Positions 62,501 to 63,440 of a stretch of DNA of 64,000 bases are shown here, one piece after another; the first letter of the stretch is position 1; every line of letters begins with the position of its first letter. The notes beneath the pieces were generated by a model. The model had not been told where the DNA came from. It made no database searches and worked only from the letters and a program-made list of their open reading frames with translations. Source of the DNA: Owenia fusiformis (taxonomy: Eukaryota > Annelida > Polychaeta > Sabellida > Oweniidae); NCBI GenBank assembly GCA_903813345.2, contig CAIIXF020000011.1:36552166-36616165 (forward strand). The letters are read 5' to 3'. Position numbers and translations under genes: made by a program.

Positions 62501-62735
62501 CACGATAAATTGTTTTCACTTCATTTATCCACTCATTTCACAAAACAAATTTAAAATCAGGTCCATATTTTAAACCAGCTTACTATTAAATGTTTGACGC
62601 ATGTTTTGTATGATAGCAAGGTGTAATAAAATGATATAATAAATGTTATTCTAATATTTTATTTAGGATGTGACTGAGTCCTTGGACACTGACAGCATAC
62701 ACCAGGTGATGATAGATTGCTTCAAACTTATACAG
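2459..62735 (+). CDS. ITPR-like: Divergent IP3 receptor/ryanodine receptor-family Ca2+ release channel, middle part of gene (spliced, partial)
   Basis: Gene-level entry; the coding exons are listed separately below. Joined exons give about 1,770 codons with no stop, starting in phase 2 and ending in phase 0. The order of conserved blocks matches vertebrate IP3R1 as I remember it: RKNELYIAKHIEFFQSQI (IP3R1 YRKNQEYIAKQFGFMQKQI), NFRYLDLLSVLCV (PRFLDYLSDLCV), FLDHQLDLFGKLCYGRNEFAI, LPDQLRAKYCHLI ([13 protein letters not shown]), then SLVDLLATCAEGEN and NYLREQPDNIKSFNLVAETA ([19 protein letters not shown]). These are RIH, central modulatory and RIH-associated domains, which couple ligand binding to pore opening in a tetrameric ER channel. 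The similarity looks clearly lower than that of an orthologous animal IP3R1, so this may be a divergent paralogue. The ligand-binding N-terminus and the channel pore lie outside the window, so ion conduction and IP3 binding cannot be judged. RyR is the alternative family, but block spacing fits IP3R better. Confidence 0.92.
3560..6670. repeat. ~88-bp tandem array, over 20 copies, split by a mariner-like element
   Basis: The unit is built around attggtagatagcgtgtgaac, cttaccattctgtttatttg and gtataaagacataaattcat. Two length variants alternate (gcttatacat or gcctattatacat). Copies are regular from 3730 to 5267 and more diverged from 6132 to 6670. It fills the intron between exons 1 and 2. The frames on the minus strand are repeat shadows, not genes. 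2586-3559 holds nothing I recognise. Confidence 0.92.
5270..6131. mobile_element. Mariner-like foldback MITE with TA target duplication
   Basis: The ends are cagggtgttaaaaaaaccgc and gcgtttttttgaacaccctg, flanked by TA at 5268-5269 and 6132-6133. Removing it restores the gaacatacttaccattctg unit of the host array. The interior is two inverted halves with no transposase, and the right end contains a local duplication (5820-5910, 5980-6080). Confidence 0.88.
6899..7021 (+). CDS. ITPR-like: Exon 2: RIH domain
   Basis: 41 codons, phase 0 to 0, acceptor tactgtttag, donor gtgaat. It contains HMVMELVKDNRKIVDRITHA and HIDSFVELLQRNK, matching LLHNNRKLLEKHIT and IDTFVSLVRKN of IP3R1. Together with exons 1 and 3 it forms the best-conserved part of the first RIH domain. 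Confidence 0.93.
7080..7320. repeat. ~29-bp minisatellite
   Basis: Irregular copies of cacattgttcatatgtgatt and catagtccc follow the donor of exon 2. Purely intronic. Confidence 0.8.
7423..7530 (+). CDS. ITPR-like: Exon 3: RIH domain, LDLLSVLCVCDGVSIPDNQ block
   Basis: 36 codons, phase 0 to 0, acceptor ttattgtag, donor gtatgt. NFRYLDLLSVLCVCDGVSIP corresponds to PRFLDYLSDLCVSMNKSIP of IP3R1; the CVC(D/N)GV form also resembles RyR (SLCVCNGVAV). This is the single most diagnostic peptide in the window. Confidence 0.95.
7866..9165. mobile_element. Foldback element with ~330-bp inverted arms
   Basis: The left arm (about 7866-8210) carries caatttcaattttctatttt, caaggggcgatccatatatt and aagggtaggcaggtcaatta; the right arm (about 8845-9165) carries their reverse complements. 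The centre (8220-8840) has no open frame but reads like decayed coding DNA. It lies between exons 3 and 4. Superfamily not determined. Confidence 0.8.
9205..9318 (+). CDS. ITPR-like: Exon 4: IP3R-like, after first RIH core
   Basis: 38 codons, phase 0 to 0, acceptor atgttgtag, donor gtaatt. The peptide includes ELGQAIEKDSNVVYVSC and KRTWIALHDFVHQ, occupying the place of the VWLFWRDSNKEIRSKSV segment of IP3R1. Conservation is weak, but phase and reading frame fit both neighbours. Confidence 0.85.
10213..10352. mobile_element. Palindromic ~140-bp MITE
   Basis: tgcctgggtcacatttgctc at the left is mirrored by gagcaaatgtgaccaaggca at the right, and the arms run almost to the centre (aaaatactcaatcgg). 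The two opposed small frames here are its shadows. A related end is visible near 58093. Confidence 0.85.
10646..10738 (+). CDS. ITPR-like: Exon 5: charged linker
   Basis: 31 codons, phase 0 to 0, acceptor ccgtgcag, donor gtatgc. It encodes a Lys/Glu/Thr-rich linker (YEVFKRGLTEEKADTKTDQK, then MTKKNQLPPLT). It takes the position of the ELAQDAKEGQKEDRD linker of IP3R1. No domain by itself; supported by frame and order. Confidence 0.8.
10739..12227. other. Intron 5, nothing recognised
   Basis: AT-rich DNA with a TA-rich stretch near 11260-11320. No repeat family or exon candidate seen. Confidence 0.5.
12228..12299 (+). CDS. ITPR-like: Exon 6: QLDLFGKLCY block
   Basis: 24 codons, phase 0 to 0, acceptor atattttttag, donor gtaagt. 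FLFLDHQLDLFGKLCY aligns with [21 protein letters not shown] of IP3R1, with the following residues supplied by exon 7. Confidence 0.92.
12955..13087 (+). CDS. ITPR-like: Exon 7: GRNEFAI and LPDQLRAKYCHLI blocks
   Basis: 133 nt, phase 0 to 1, acceptor taattccag, donor gtaggt. GRNEFAINVITQELGY and NKQLPDQLRAKYCHLI match DRQYLAINEISGQL and [21 protein letters not shown] of IP3R1. Confidence 0.94.
13370..13491 (+). CDS. ITPR-like: Exon 8: IP3R-like
   Basis: 122 nt, phase 1 to 0, acceptor ctactcag, donor gtaggt. It begins SLFVDVGENTSVLDRINLTF, continuing the LMLHMHVDRDPQEQ stretch of IP3R1, and ends in a charged linker (GNSDTIKENKDKEG). Confidence 0.92.
13667..13792 (+). CDS. ITPR-like: Exon 9: FLEENKDMTASLIGHNMLVEQ
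   Basis: 42 codons, phase 0 to 0, acceptor caattatag, donor gtatgt. KYFPQLRDWIEVFLEENKDM occupies the place of FAQTMEFVEEYLRDVVC of IP3R1. Confidence 0.92.
14102..14231 (+). CDS. ITPR-like: Exon 10: VRLVHYLVKYGYYGQTDDIKKLL
   Basis: 130 nt, phase 0 to 1, acceptor tatattttcag, donor gtacac after cag. LRLVHYLVKYGYYGQTDDIK and LLGPLLSLLDG match [20 protein letters not shown] and KILLAILDC of IP3R1 closely. Confidence 0.94.
14407..14497 (+). CDS. ITPR-like: Exon 11: start of central modulatory region
   Basis: 91 nt, phase 1 to 2, acceptor acttacag, donor gtaggt. It encodes VSENVLSHYRKVGRFRQSPE and TKAIVDAKH; the end aligns with the MDTKLKIIEIL block and is completed by exon 12. Confidence 0.88.
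14690..15290 (-). pseudogene. Decayed GIY-YIG nuclease fragment of a retroelement (Penelope-like?)
   Basis: The minus strand encodes, near 15200-15280, LPILYIGKTGRAKGSRIREH, a clear GIY-YIG-type motif (YIGKTGR...RIREH). Near 14840-14960 it encodes FDRKIKEAIHIHKVKPEFNR, the usual end of this domain (EAIxIxxxKPxxNR). Frames are broken between the parts and a segment is duplicated (14900-15010, 15070-15185). GIY-YIG joined to a reverse transcriptase is typical of Penelope-like elements, but no RT is visible, so the class is inferred. Confidence 0.65.
15285..15520 (+). pseudogene. Inverted second copy of the GIY-YIG fragment
   Basis: tgggattacaaaatcattga, then gtaaagtcaaacctgaacta, repeat the 14690-14960 segment in the opposite orientation. 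Head-to-head remnants of one family. Confidence 0.6.
15617..15793 (+). CDS. ITPR-like: Exon 12: MEVLDLFFNFRFNTRLERF block
   Basis: 177 nt, phase 2 to 2, acceptor cgcatag, donor gtataa. QAMEVLDLFFNFRFNTRLER matches [20 protein letters not shown] of IP3R1. The Ser-rich tail (MSTSPYTKSSHGSELGSLLY) corresponds to the variable linker following it. Confidence 0.93.
15946..16141 (+). CDS. ITPR-like: Exon 13: armadillo-like helices
   Basis: 196 nt, phase 2 to 0, acceptor tgttttttag, donor gtaaaa. ALVDILLDLSHYEYDKMVTQ and SMQLLNRYYSAHDYLFKRAV match [20 protein letters not shown] and LQLLFRHFSQRQEVLQAF of IP3R1. Confidence 0.94.
16333..16469 (+). CDS. ITPR-like: Exon 14: IP3R-like helical segment
   Basis: 137 nt, phase 0 to 2, acceptor atatttcag, donor gtaaga. 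It encodes ILITDKSCEVLHKLRAMLPG and LATSKMNQEQTNMMSNILDK. It sits where IP3R1 has [20 protein letters not shown]. Confidence 0.92.
16672..16795 (+). CDS. ITPR-like: Exon 15: start of second RIH domain
   Basis: 124 nt, phase 2 to 0, acceptor atgttccag, donor gtacgt. QNILYNHEVVADCFNILSQE corresponds to [20 protein letters not shown] of IP3R1, the beginning of the second RIH domain. Confidence 0.93.
17330..18340. repeat. 36-bp minisatellite, about 27 copies
   Basis: The unit core is ttcaactcacgtagccaatg followed by actttgacttgttta. Copies vary in acgtag/atgttg and in the short spacer. Lies between exons 15 and 16; 16796-17330 holds nothing recognised. Confidence 0.92.
18543..19293. mobile_element. 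piggyBac-like foldback element with TTAA target duplication
   Basis: The ends gcacgcccggtgatcgtac and gtacgatcaccgtgcgtg are flanked by TTAA at 18539-18542 and 19294-19297. The inverted arms are about 195 bp. The interior is non-coding and has several G-runs and ctccatcc repeats. TTAA duplication suggests mobilisation by a piggyBac-type transposase. Confidence 0.78.
19519..19810. mobile_element. MITE family A, second full copy
   Basis: Runs from ccaacttgccgggccagttc to aaatgacgttattgtactat, collinear with the copy at 1456-1738 with small indels. Confidence 0.75.
20338..20499 (+). CDS. ITPR-like: Exon 16: second RIH domain
   Basis: 54 codons, phase 0 to 0, acceptor gtattttttag, donor gtaaac. 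MLSRGNCVVQHRLFNRLDKL occupies the position of [20 protein letters not shown] in IP3R1, and MAECLTE continues into exon 17. Confidence 0.93.
20853..21173 (+). CDS. ITPR-like: Exon 17 (largest coding exon seen): second RIH domain
   Basis: 107 codons, phase 0 to 0, acceptor tccacttctag, donor gtaaat. FLDLLNAIVKVEELNLPLKR matches [20 protein letters not shown], and LISLVDLLATCAE matches [20 protein letters not shown] of IP3R1. A continuous helical-repeat protein with no low-complexity interruption. Confidence 0.95.
21193..21325. mobile_element. ~133-bp MITE family B
   Basis: The inverted ends are gggagtttaagcttgcaatg and atgtaagcttaaactccct. A second copy in reverse orientation lies at 61825-61958. 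It sits 20 bp after the donor of exon 17. Confidence 0.85.
21326..24000. other. Intron 17, first part, nothing recognised
   Basis: AT-rich DNA. A GC-richer patch at 21560-21700 contains two close copies of aattcgccgtttgt/aatcgccgtttgt. No exon with compatible phase was found. Confidence 0.45.
24001..24235. repeat. Dispersed repeat, partner at 39455-39605
   Basis: agtaccatttgatggaggac, tttttaaaacattgctcag and agttgggtatactttttttg recur with small changes at 39455-39605. Probably a decayed mobile element. Confidence 0.65.
24303..24631. mobile_element. Foldback element, member of a dispersed family
   Basis: gtcttggattgtgatattgg at the left and atatcacaatccaagaccag at the right are inverted; inner arms are cattgtttcttttcacgtta and its complement. 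Related pieces occur at 10390-10450, 20630-20700, 51935-52010 and 56085-56300. Confidence 0.75.
25735..26060. repeat. Diverged tandem duplication of ~180 bp
   Basis: aatatcacccaaataaaatt and tattcaaaagaggacattca in the first half reappear near 25985-26020 with substitutions. No coding sense. Confidence 0.6.
26225..26310. repeat. Dispersed repeat fragment, partner at 52115-52230
   Basis: gtgcctacttaaagcatata and ggccatattt recur at 52140-52220. Function unknown. Confidence 0.5.
26779..26966 (+). CDS. ITPR-like: Exon 18: VDELLDVINHKDISNNLKRPYLRFL block
   Basis: 188 nt, phase 0 to 2, acceptor aaaatctag, donor gtgact. GENRFIESICQTIFSVDELL and NNLKRPYLRFLLWVYLNT match [20 protein letters not shown] and PEVKIAYINFLNHCYVDT of IP3R1. 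It lies after a 5.6-kb repeat-rich intron. Confidence 0.95.
27520..27633 (+). CDS. ITPR-like: Exon 19: end of second RIH domain
   Basis: 114 nt, phase 2 to 2, acceptor gttttctag, donor gtatag. RVWAYIESLVAELKQLTVYT matches HMWKLFENFLVDICRACN of IP3R1; the Lys-rich end is LLKKQPDK. Confidence 0.93.
27725..28045. repeat. Dispersed repeat, inverted partner at 62000-62275
   Basis: actggggaggatggtttttc, cattcaaaaac and ttgaaaccggaactcatgat match the reverse complement of 62000-62275. Separate insertions of one element in the two introns. Confidence 0.7.
28396..28461 (+). CDS. ITPR-like: Exon 20: short linker exon
   Basis: 66 nt, phase 2 to 2, acceptor tttttcag, donor gtgttt. It encodes GYGKMEISIPLDNPEKLDQL. 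No clear match, but both junction phases fit neighbours 19 and 21. Confidence 0.82.
28634..28895. mobile_element. Small inverted-repeat element
   Basis: The ends ttatatgacatgggaactct and gagttttcatgtcatataat are near-perfect inverted repeats around 220 bp of non-repeated DNA. The interior carries a 62-codon minus-strand frame with no recognised domain. Confidence 0.55.
29194..29272 (+). CDS. ITPR-like: Exon 21: GGLHYIFDAVMPFLQ
   Basis: 79 nt, phase 2 to 0, acceptor gttattacag, donor gtattt. GGLHYIFDAVMPFLQ sits where IP3R1 has YVTEIVMSIVTTFFSSPF, just before the next conserved helix. Confidence 0.9.
30435..30943. mobile_element. MITE family C, 0.5 kb
   Basis: The ends tggagaggttaagct and agcttaacctctcca are inverted. 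The same terminal motif bounds the 1.6-kb element at 53509-55107. Lies between exons 21 and 22. Confidence 0.75.
31057..31222 (+). CDS. ITPR-like: Exon 22: FYKLIVSLQ helix
   Basis: 166 nt, phase 0 to 1, acceptor gacatgcag, donor gtatat after caag. It encodes LSDVTKIYYALDGDSKQKAL and ELHIKEFYKLIVSLQ; the end aligns with [16 protein letters not shown] of IP3R1, which continues in exons 23 and 24. The acceptor has a weak pyrimidine tract. Its exit phase is incompatible with exon 24 unless the 11-nt exon 23 is used. Confidence 0.72.
31223..33076. other. Intron 22, no repeat family recognised
   Basis: AT-rich DNA; the stretch at 32280-32360 has poly(T) and repeated aaaaacacatttt. No exon seen apart from the microexon at 33077. 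Confidence 0.45.
33077..33087 (+). CDS. ITPR-like: Exon 23: candidate 11-nt microexon
   Basis: 11 nt between a strong acceptor (ccttactttcag) and donor gtatct. Entering in phase 1 and leaving in phase 0, it encodes DLIR and turns the join into SLQ-DLIR-VFFRTYY, which resembles [13 protein letters not shown] of IP3R1. Without it exons 22 and 24 are out of frame and a stop follows. Supported by phase and homology only. Confidence 0.5.
33479..33565 (+). CDS. ITPR-like: Exon 24: VFFRTYYSPNRESNPQ
   Basis: 29 codons, phase 0 to 0, acceptor gcttattag, donor gtaagt. VFFRTYYSPNRESNPQEADC matches [20 protein letters not shown] of IP3R1. Confidence 0.9.
33580..33840. repeat. Three-copy ~90-bp tandem repeat
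   Basis: ctgtaaatgtatcaatgtac, atttactttattct and gattaagatgc recur at about 33590, 33690 and 33766, just after the donor of exon 24. Confidence 0.7.
33874..34854 (-). mobile_element. Mariner-like element with decayed transposase
   Basis: The ends caggtgtccaaaaaaaacag and ctgtttttttggacaccctg are inverted, next to TA on the right. The minus strand encodes, in a broken frame near 34140-34250, AHLPDLNPPNLYL then GFLKAHAYTYRP, the PDLNPxD...GxLK segment of Tc1/mariner (IS630-like) transposases. Frameshifts and stops make it inactive. Confidence 0.82.
35021..35125 (+). CDS. ITPR-like: Exon 25: IP3R-like
   Basis: 35 codons, phase 0 to 0, acceptor aaatacag, donor gtaatc. DFVDCCGPLLSDTTHVKTMT continues the helix of exon 24 (SCIRVLSDVAKSRAI in IP3R1). 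Confidence 0.9.
35403..35438 (+). CDS. ITPR-like: Exon 26: candidate 36-nt microexon
   Basis: 12 codons (VVRLKVAKLSQQ), phase 0 to 0, acceptor gtatttag, donor gtagtc. It keeps frame whether included or skipped, so it could be a cassette exon. No homology can be judged at this length. Confidence 0.5.
35686..36263. mobile_element. Foldback element, ~110-bp arms
   Basis: tacactcccctccatatgtt at the left and aacatatggaggggagtgta at the right are inverted, as are ttacttaacctgc and gcaggttaagtga further in. Non-coding, with a G-run near 36220. Confidence 0.8.
36830..36901 (+). CDS. ITPR-like: Exon 27: VMEQFQEKYGAGSEQLDIRS
   Basis: 24 codons, phase 0 to 0, acceptor cgtttacag, donor gtgaat. A charged helical segment ending SDARK; it lies where IP3R1 has HSIVQKTAMNWRLSARNAAR. 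Confidence 0.88.
37280..37409 (+). CDS. ITPR-like: Exon 28: AYEEYYQAEEELN
   Basis: 130 nt, phase 0 to 1, acceptor tactcatag, donor gtatgt. It encodes AYEEYYQAEEELNVQLNIYS and VNFSVIYGGPNDVKTQISFP, in the place of [20 protein letters not shown] of IP3R1. Confidence 0.88.
37580..38162 (+). repeat. 83-bp tandem array of decayed copies of the exon 29 acceptor and start
   Basis: AG dinucleotides in ccttgtag (or close variants) end at 37580, 37663, 37746, 37830, 37913, 37996 and 38079, then the true acceptor at 38162: a spacing of 83 bp (once 84). Each is followed by a copy of the exon start (agtacactgatgttaacgg). The period is not a multiple of three. At least some copies run into stops (for example after 37996), so their use would truncate the protein. 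Confidence 0.92.
38163..38298 (+). CDS. ITPR-like: Exon 29: YTDIGGNEELPLGQEF
   Basis: 136 nt, phase 1 to 2, acceptor ccttgtag, donor gtaagt. EFQEHIKCFVNDDKTPSQRY and QLAGKLVEQLQ correspond to the helical region before the IP3R1 linker. Seven decayed copies of its acceptor and first ~26 nt lie directly upstream (see the 83-bp array). Confidence 0.9.
38415..38567 (+). CDS. ITPR-like: Exon 30: RDRLEQQMLDIKSLQLLRAS
   Basis: 153 nt, phase 2 to 2, acceptor cttgttttag, donor gtaggg. Charged, probably coiled-coil helix (LTERDRLEQQMLDIKSLQLL) followed by IVRLPDDWENDITNNK. Confidence 0.9.
38803..38932. mobile_element. MITE family A, truncated copy
   Basis: accaccttgccgggccactt through cctgagcaatatgtgaagtc matches the left half of the family; the right half is missing. 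Confidence 0.7.
39455..39605. repeat. Dispersed repeat, partner of 24001-24235
   Basis: agtaccatttgattgaagac and agttgggtatacttttt match 24085-24200. No further content is clear in 39610-40354. Confidence 0.6.
40355..40511 (+). CDS. ITPR-like: Exon 31: FGGNKNVQ block
   Basis: 157 nt, phase 2 to 0, acceptor gtcatttag, donor gtgaaa. IIREVLAFVACMLFGGNKNV matches [20 protein letters not shown] of IP3R1, a well-conserved block. It is followed by the alternative exon pair 32a/32b. Confidence 0.95.
41283..41380 (+). CDS. ITPR-like: Exon 32a: alternative copy 1 (MCDYFYGTREERFFAAVKNR)
   Basis: 98 nt, phase 0 to 2, acceptor attgctag, donor gtaagt. MCDYFYGTREERFFAAVKNR matches [20 protein letters not shown] of IP3R1 in position. 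Exon 32b encodes a homologous peptide (23 of 32 residues identical) with the same length and phases, so one replaces the other. Confidence 0.9.
41618..41715 (+). CDS. ITPR-like: Exon 32b: alternative copy 2 (MVNYFYGTREERFFGAVKNR)
   Basis: 98 nt, phase 0 to 2, acceptor tattctag, donor gtaaaa. It lies 237 nt after exon 32a. Including both or neither shifts the frame (98 is 2 mod 3), so mutually exclusive use is expected. The donor is weaker than that of 32a. The differences are at the ends and at residues 4, 5, 17, 23, 24 and 27-30. Confidence 0.88.
41716..43734. other. Intron after exon 32b, nothing recognised
   Basis: 2-kb AT-rich intron. I see no third copy of the 98-nt exon, no array and no inverted-repeat element. 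Confidence 0.5.
43735..43834 (+). CDS. ITPR-like: Exon 33: AKIDEAMEQAKALRKAMKSG helix
   Basis: 100 nt, phase 2 to 0, acceptor attttccag, donor gtactc. HQAKIDEAMEQAKALRKAMK is a charged helix in the place of the YDRMKVAQQEIKATV stretch of IP3R1. Confidence 0.92.
44107..44124 (+). CDS. ITPR-like: Exon 34: candidate 18-nt microexon
   Basis: Six codons (AVKERL), phase 0 to 0, acceptor caacactaag, donor gtgagt. It would give IAAQ-AVKERL-EILAANK, similar in style to EEVRDQLLEASAATRKA of IP3R1. Frame-neutral, so it cannot be confirmed without transcripts. Confidence 0.35.
44859..44954 (+). CDS. ITPR-like: Exon 35: EILAANKTLGSTMIGSRMS
   Basis: 32 codons, phase 0 to 0, acceptor tgttatag, donor gtaagt. 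EILAANKTLGSTMIGSRMSI is followed by a basic stretch (GKRKGGLLKPGT). Linker region, not conserved between family members. Confidence 0.88.
45355..46351 (-). mobile_element. Mariner-like element with 42-bp terminal inverted repeats
   Basis: The ends catggtgttccaaaagtaac and gttacttttggaacaccttg are flanked by TA at 45353-45354 and 46352-46353. The minus strand contains VIHLDSTPAHRSHLKTMQ near 45870-45930, like the HDNAPAHRS motif of mariner transposases, but no intact frame remains. A truncated relative lies at 59610-60231. Confidence 0.82.
46440..47311 (+). repeat. ~74-bp tandem array of decayed copies of the exon 36 acceptor and start
   Basis: attattgcag-type acceptors end at 46473, 46544, 46622, 46693, 46765, 46894, 46968, 47042, 47237 and finally 47311 (the true one), spaced 71-78 bp where intact. 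Two copies have lost the AG (about 46830 and 47116). Each acceptor is followed by a version of the exon start (tcccaaggaagacgatctgg) and then by gtagtagact and ccttgaagattctcgaata. Confidence 0.92.
47312..47626 (+). CDS. ITPR-like: Exon 36: basic/Ser-rich linker
   Basis: Starts after acceptor attattgcag in phase 0. It encodes SQGRRSGSRLSSRDPRKHLG and SPRIDRPQSVFATPGLCVTE, a basic, probably disordered linker. The 3' end is uncertain: the donor gtaggt at 47627 (used here) and the poorer gtcaga at 47561 both leave phase 0, which exon 37 requires. About 11 decayed copies of this exon's acceptor and start precede it (see the ~74-bp array). Confidence 0.82.
47783..48180. mobile_element. Mariner-like end fragment
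   Basis: cagggtgtcacaaaagtaac resembles the terminal repeats of the elements at 45355 and 60703. I could not find a matching right end. The rest of the intron to 49635 shows nothing recognisable. Confidence 0.45.
49636..49768 (+). CDS. ITPR-like: Exon 37: Ser/Asn-rich linker
   Basis: 133 nt, phase 0 to 1, acceptor gaattatag, donor gtaaaa. It encodes GSSSKLKGRYGRLRASNTSL and NSNNANGSQLLVSQLNTLSQ. Only the phase-0 entry is free of stops. Confidence 0.88.
49998..50117. repeat. Imperfect palindrome
   Basis: tcgacgtataacccccatag and ggctaggcacaaa are mirrored by tttgtgccgagcc and cggggtttattcgtcgata. Probably the body of a small foldback element between exons 37 and 38. Confidence 0.6.
50533..50783 (+). 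CDS. ITPR-like: Exon 38: acidic stretch, then start of RIH-associated domain
   Basis: 251 nt, phase 1 to 0, acceptor cctcaatag, donor gtaaga. An acidic run (KEDDDDDAE) precedes EGYIELVLRVLAFMCDGQNA, which matches [20 protein letters not shown] of IP3R1 at the start of the RIH-associated domain (PF08454 family). Confidence 0.94.
50892..51041 (+). CDS. ITPR-like: Exon 39: RIH-associated domain
   Basis: 50 codons, phase 0 to 0, acceptor cttattttag, donor gtgagt. NYLREQPDNIKSFNLVAETA matches [20 protein letters not shown], and GLVTQLFNTLVEFTS matches ALINQTLESLTEYCQGPC of IP3R1. Confidence 0.96.
51102..51724. mobile_element. Foldback element, ~75-bp arms
   Basis: accagctgtgtagccttgcc and tgaccgccttgtac at the left are inverted as gtacaaggcggta and ggcaaggctaccagctgtg at the right. 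The interior is GC-richer (gatcgacgacaacatgaccc). Located just after exon 39. Confidence 0.8.
52655..52756 (+). CDS. ITPR-like: Exon 40: RIH-associated domain
   Basis: 34 codons, phase 0 to 0, acceptor ttttttcag, donor gtgagg. GNIYNQAIVFDNKVCDYINF and ILRSSSFQGCTAGE match [20 protein letters not shown] and ITALILNDINPLGK of IP3R1. Confidence 0.94.
52905..53006 (+). CDS. ITPR-like: Exon 41: RIH-associated domain
   Basis: 34 codons, phase 0 to 0, acceptor tgttatag, donor gtaagt. ILELKQAIVTLIKSLTEENT matches [20 protein letters not shown] of IP3R1. Confidence 0.95.
53394..53423 (+). CDS. ITPR-like: Exon 42: candidate 30-nt microexon
   Basis: Ten codons (DMQHLSIDAK), phase 0 to 0, acceptor actctaccag, donor gtagaa. 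It lies in the variable part between exons 41 and 43. Frame-neutral, so it could be a cassette exon or chance. Confidence 0.4.
53509..55107. mobile_element. 1.6-kb family C foldback element carrying a tRNA-like sequence
   Basis: The ends gagaggttaagctacacgta and tacgtgtagcttaacctctc are inverted and share the terminal motif of 30435-30943. The left arm holds two tandem copies of cgtgaacttc...aaatgacgtcagatt about 140 bp apart. No transposase frame is visible. Confidence 0.78.
54868..54950 (-). ncRNA. tRNA-like (tRNA-derived SINE head or degenerate tRNA)
   Basis: The minus strand reads atggtgtaatggatagcac (A-box-like) and, about 45 nt on, ggttcgaatc (B-box). Box spacing and 83-nt length fit a tRNA or tRNA-derived SINE, but I could not fold a standard anticodon arm, so a functional tRNA is unlikely. 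It sits inside the family C element. Confidence 0.5.
55333..55909. mobile_element. Foldback element
   Basis: ccgttttgtaccgttcgtaa at the left is mirrored by tacgaacggtacaaaaac at the right, with further mirrored aattcgtaa and ttacgaat motifs inside. Non-coding. Confidence 0.75.
56085..56300. repeat. Dispersed repeat, member of the 24303 family
   Basis: accatgatgtaacgtgaaaa, gaaacaatgtctaataaccc and atccaagatcagaactccaa match the right half of 24303-24631. Confidence 0.65.
56787..57408. mobile_element. Nested foldback: long palindrome inside a palindrome
   Basis: The outer arms are ccttgttggaacaaaatagc and gctattttgttccaacaagg. The inner arms (56861-57087) are ttgacgatgtgtaaaa...gatatcgataccaatcc-type sequence and its complement ggattggtatcgatatgg...ttttacacatcgtcaa. 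Non-coding. Confidence 0.8.
57409..58975. other. Intron 42, middle part, unassigned
   Basis: A 95-codon frame begins at 57879, but no domain is recognisable, the codons look unselected, and its 3' part runs into a sequence resembling the MITE end at 10213 (taggtcacatttg at 58093). I do not call it a gene. Confidence 0.4.
58976..59365. repeat. Inverted-repeat element
   Basis: tatatcactgcggcgggcag and ctgcccgccgcagtgtctat are inverted across about 350 bp. Interior unassigned. Confidence 0.6.
59610..60231. mobile_element. Truncated relative of the 45355 mariner-like element, opposite orientation
   Basis: accagtcctgttacttctag at the right end matches the terminal repeat of 45355-46351. agtccaattgacccagcg with ttcactcatgtgtttgag matches its internal part in reverse. 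No left end found. Confidence 0.65.
60703..61694 (-). mobile_element. Mariner-like element with decayed transposase
   Basis: The ends tagggtgtctcaaaaaaatg and catttttttgagacaccctg are flanked by TA. On the minus strand, near 60945-61070, a frame encodes FFL(stop)GYLKDHFYAKPKL then RDLEQLKTSIRTEIKTFHQK, the FFLWGYLK...LKxxI segment of mariner transposases with Trp changed to a stop. Inactive. Confidence 0.87.
61825..61958. mobile_element. ~133-bp MITE family B, reverse copy
   Basis: agggagtttaagcttgcttg and ttgcaagcttaaactccc bound a copy of 21193-21325 in reverse complement (cgaaacgccaacttatacat). Confidence 0.85.
62000..62275. repeat. Dispersed repeat, inverted partner of 27725-28045
   Basis: gatgctttcatcctttatcc, gtgaactccggtttctaaat and ctggtttccttgagaaacct are reverse-complement matches to 27725-28045. 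Confidence 0.7.
62667..62735 (+). CDS. ITPR-like: Exon 43: last exon in window, RIH-associated domain
   Basis: 23 codons, phase 0 to 0, acceptor atttag, donor gtatgt. DVTESLDTDSIHQVMIDCFK corresponds to [20 protein letters not shown] of IP3R1. It follows a 9.2-kb intron packed with transposable elements. The following exons and the pore lie beyond position 64000. Confidence 0.92.
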
Positions 62736-62769
62736 GTATGTACAATAAGTAATATTCTCTATCACTCAT

Positions 62770-63440
62770 TGTAACTGTGTGTCTGGTTGCTACATGTAAG
62801 TAGCATTAATTGCATGATGTTATTATGCCACCACCAACAAATGATGACACATTGCTACATGTAAGTAGCATTAATTGCATGATGTTATTATGCCACCACC
62901 AACAAATGATGACACATTGCTACGTAAGTAGCATTAATTGCATGATGTTATTATGCCACCACCAACAAATGATGACACATTGCTACATGTAAGTAGCATT
63001 AATTGCATGATGTTATTATGCCACCACCAACAAATGATGACACATTGCTACATGTACGTAGCATTAATTGCATGATGTTATTATGCCACCACCAACAAAT
63101 GGTGGCACATTGCTACATGTAAGTAGCATTAATTGCATGATGTTATTATGCCACCACCAACAAATGAAGACACATTGCTACATGTAAGTAGCATTTATTG
63201 CATGATGTTATTATGCCACCACCAACAAATGATGACACATTGCTACATGTACGTAGCATTAATTGCATGATGTTATTATGCCACCACCAACAAATGGTGG
63301 CACATTGCTACATGTAAGTAGCATTAATTGCATGATGATATTATGCCACCACCAACAAATGAAGACACATTGCTACATGTAAGTAGCATTAATTGCATGA
63401 TGTTATTATGCCACCACCAACAAATGATGACACATTGCTA
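62770..63440. repeat. 65-bp tandem array, 10 copies with a three-unit higher-order repeat
   Basis: The unit is tgctacatgtaagtagcatt, aattgcatgatgttattatg, ccaccaccaacaaatgatga, cacat. Copies 5-7 and 8-10 share the same order of variants (gtacgt with ggtggc, then gaagac, then gatgac), so a 195-bp block was duplicated. It follows the donor of exon 43. The 60-codon frame here is a repeat shadow. Confidence 0.92.

Noticed and set aside
62810-62992. 60-codon frame with repeated CMMLLCHHQQMMTHCY
   Set aside because: Translation of the 65-bp array.
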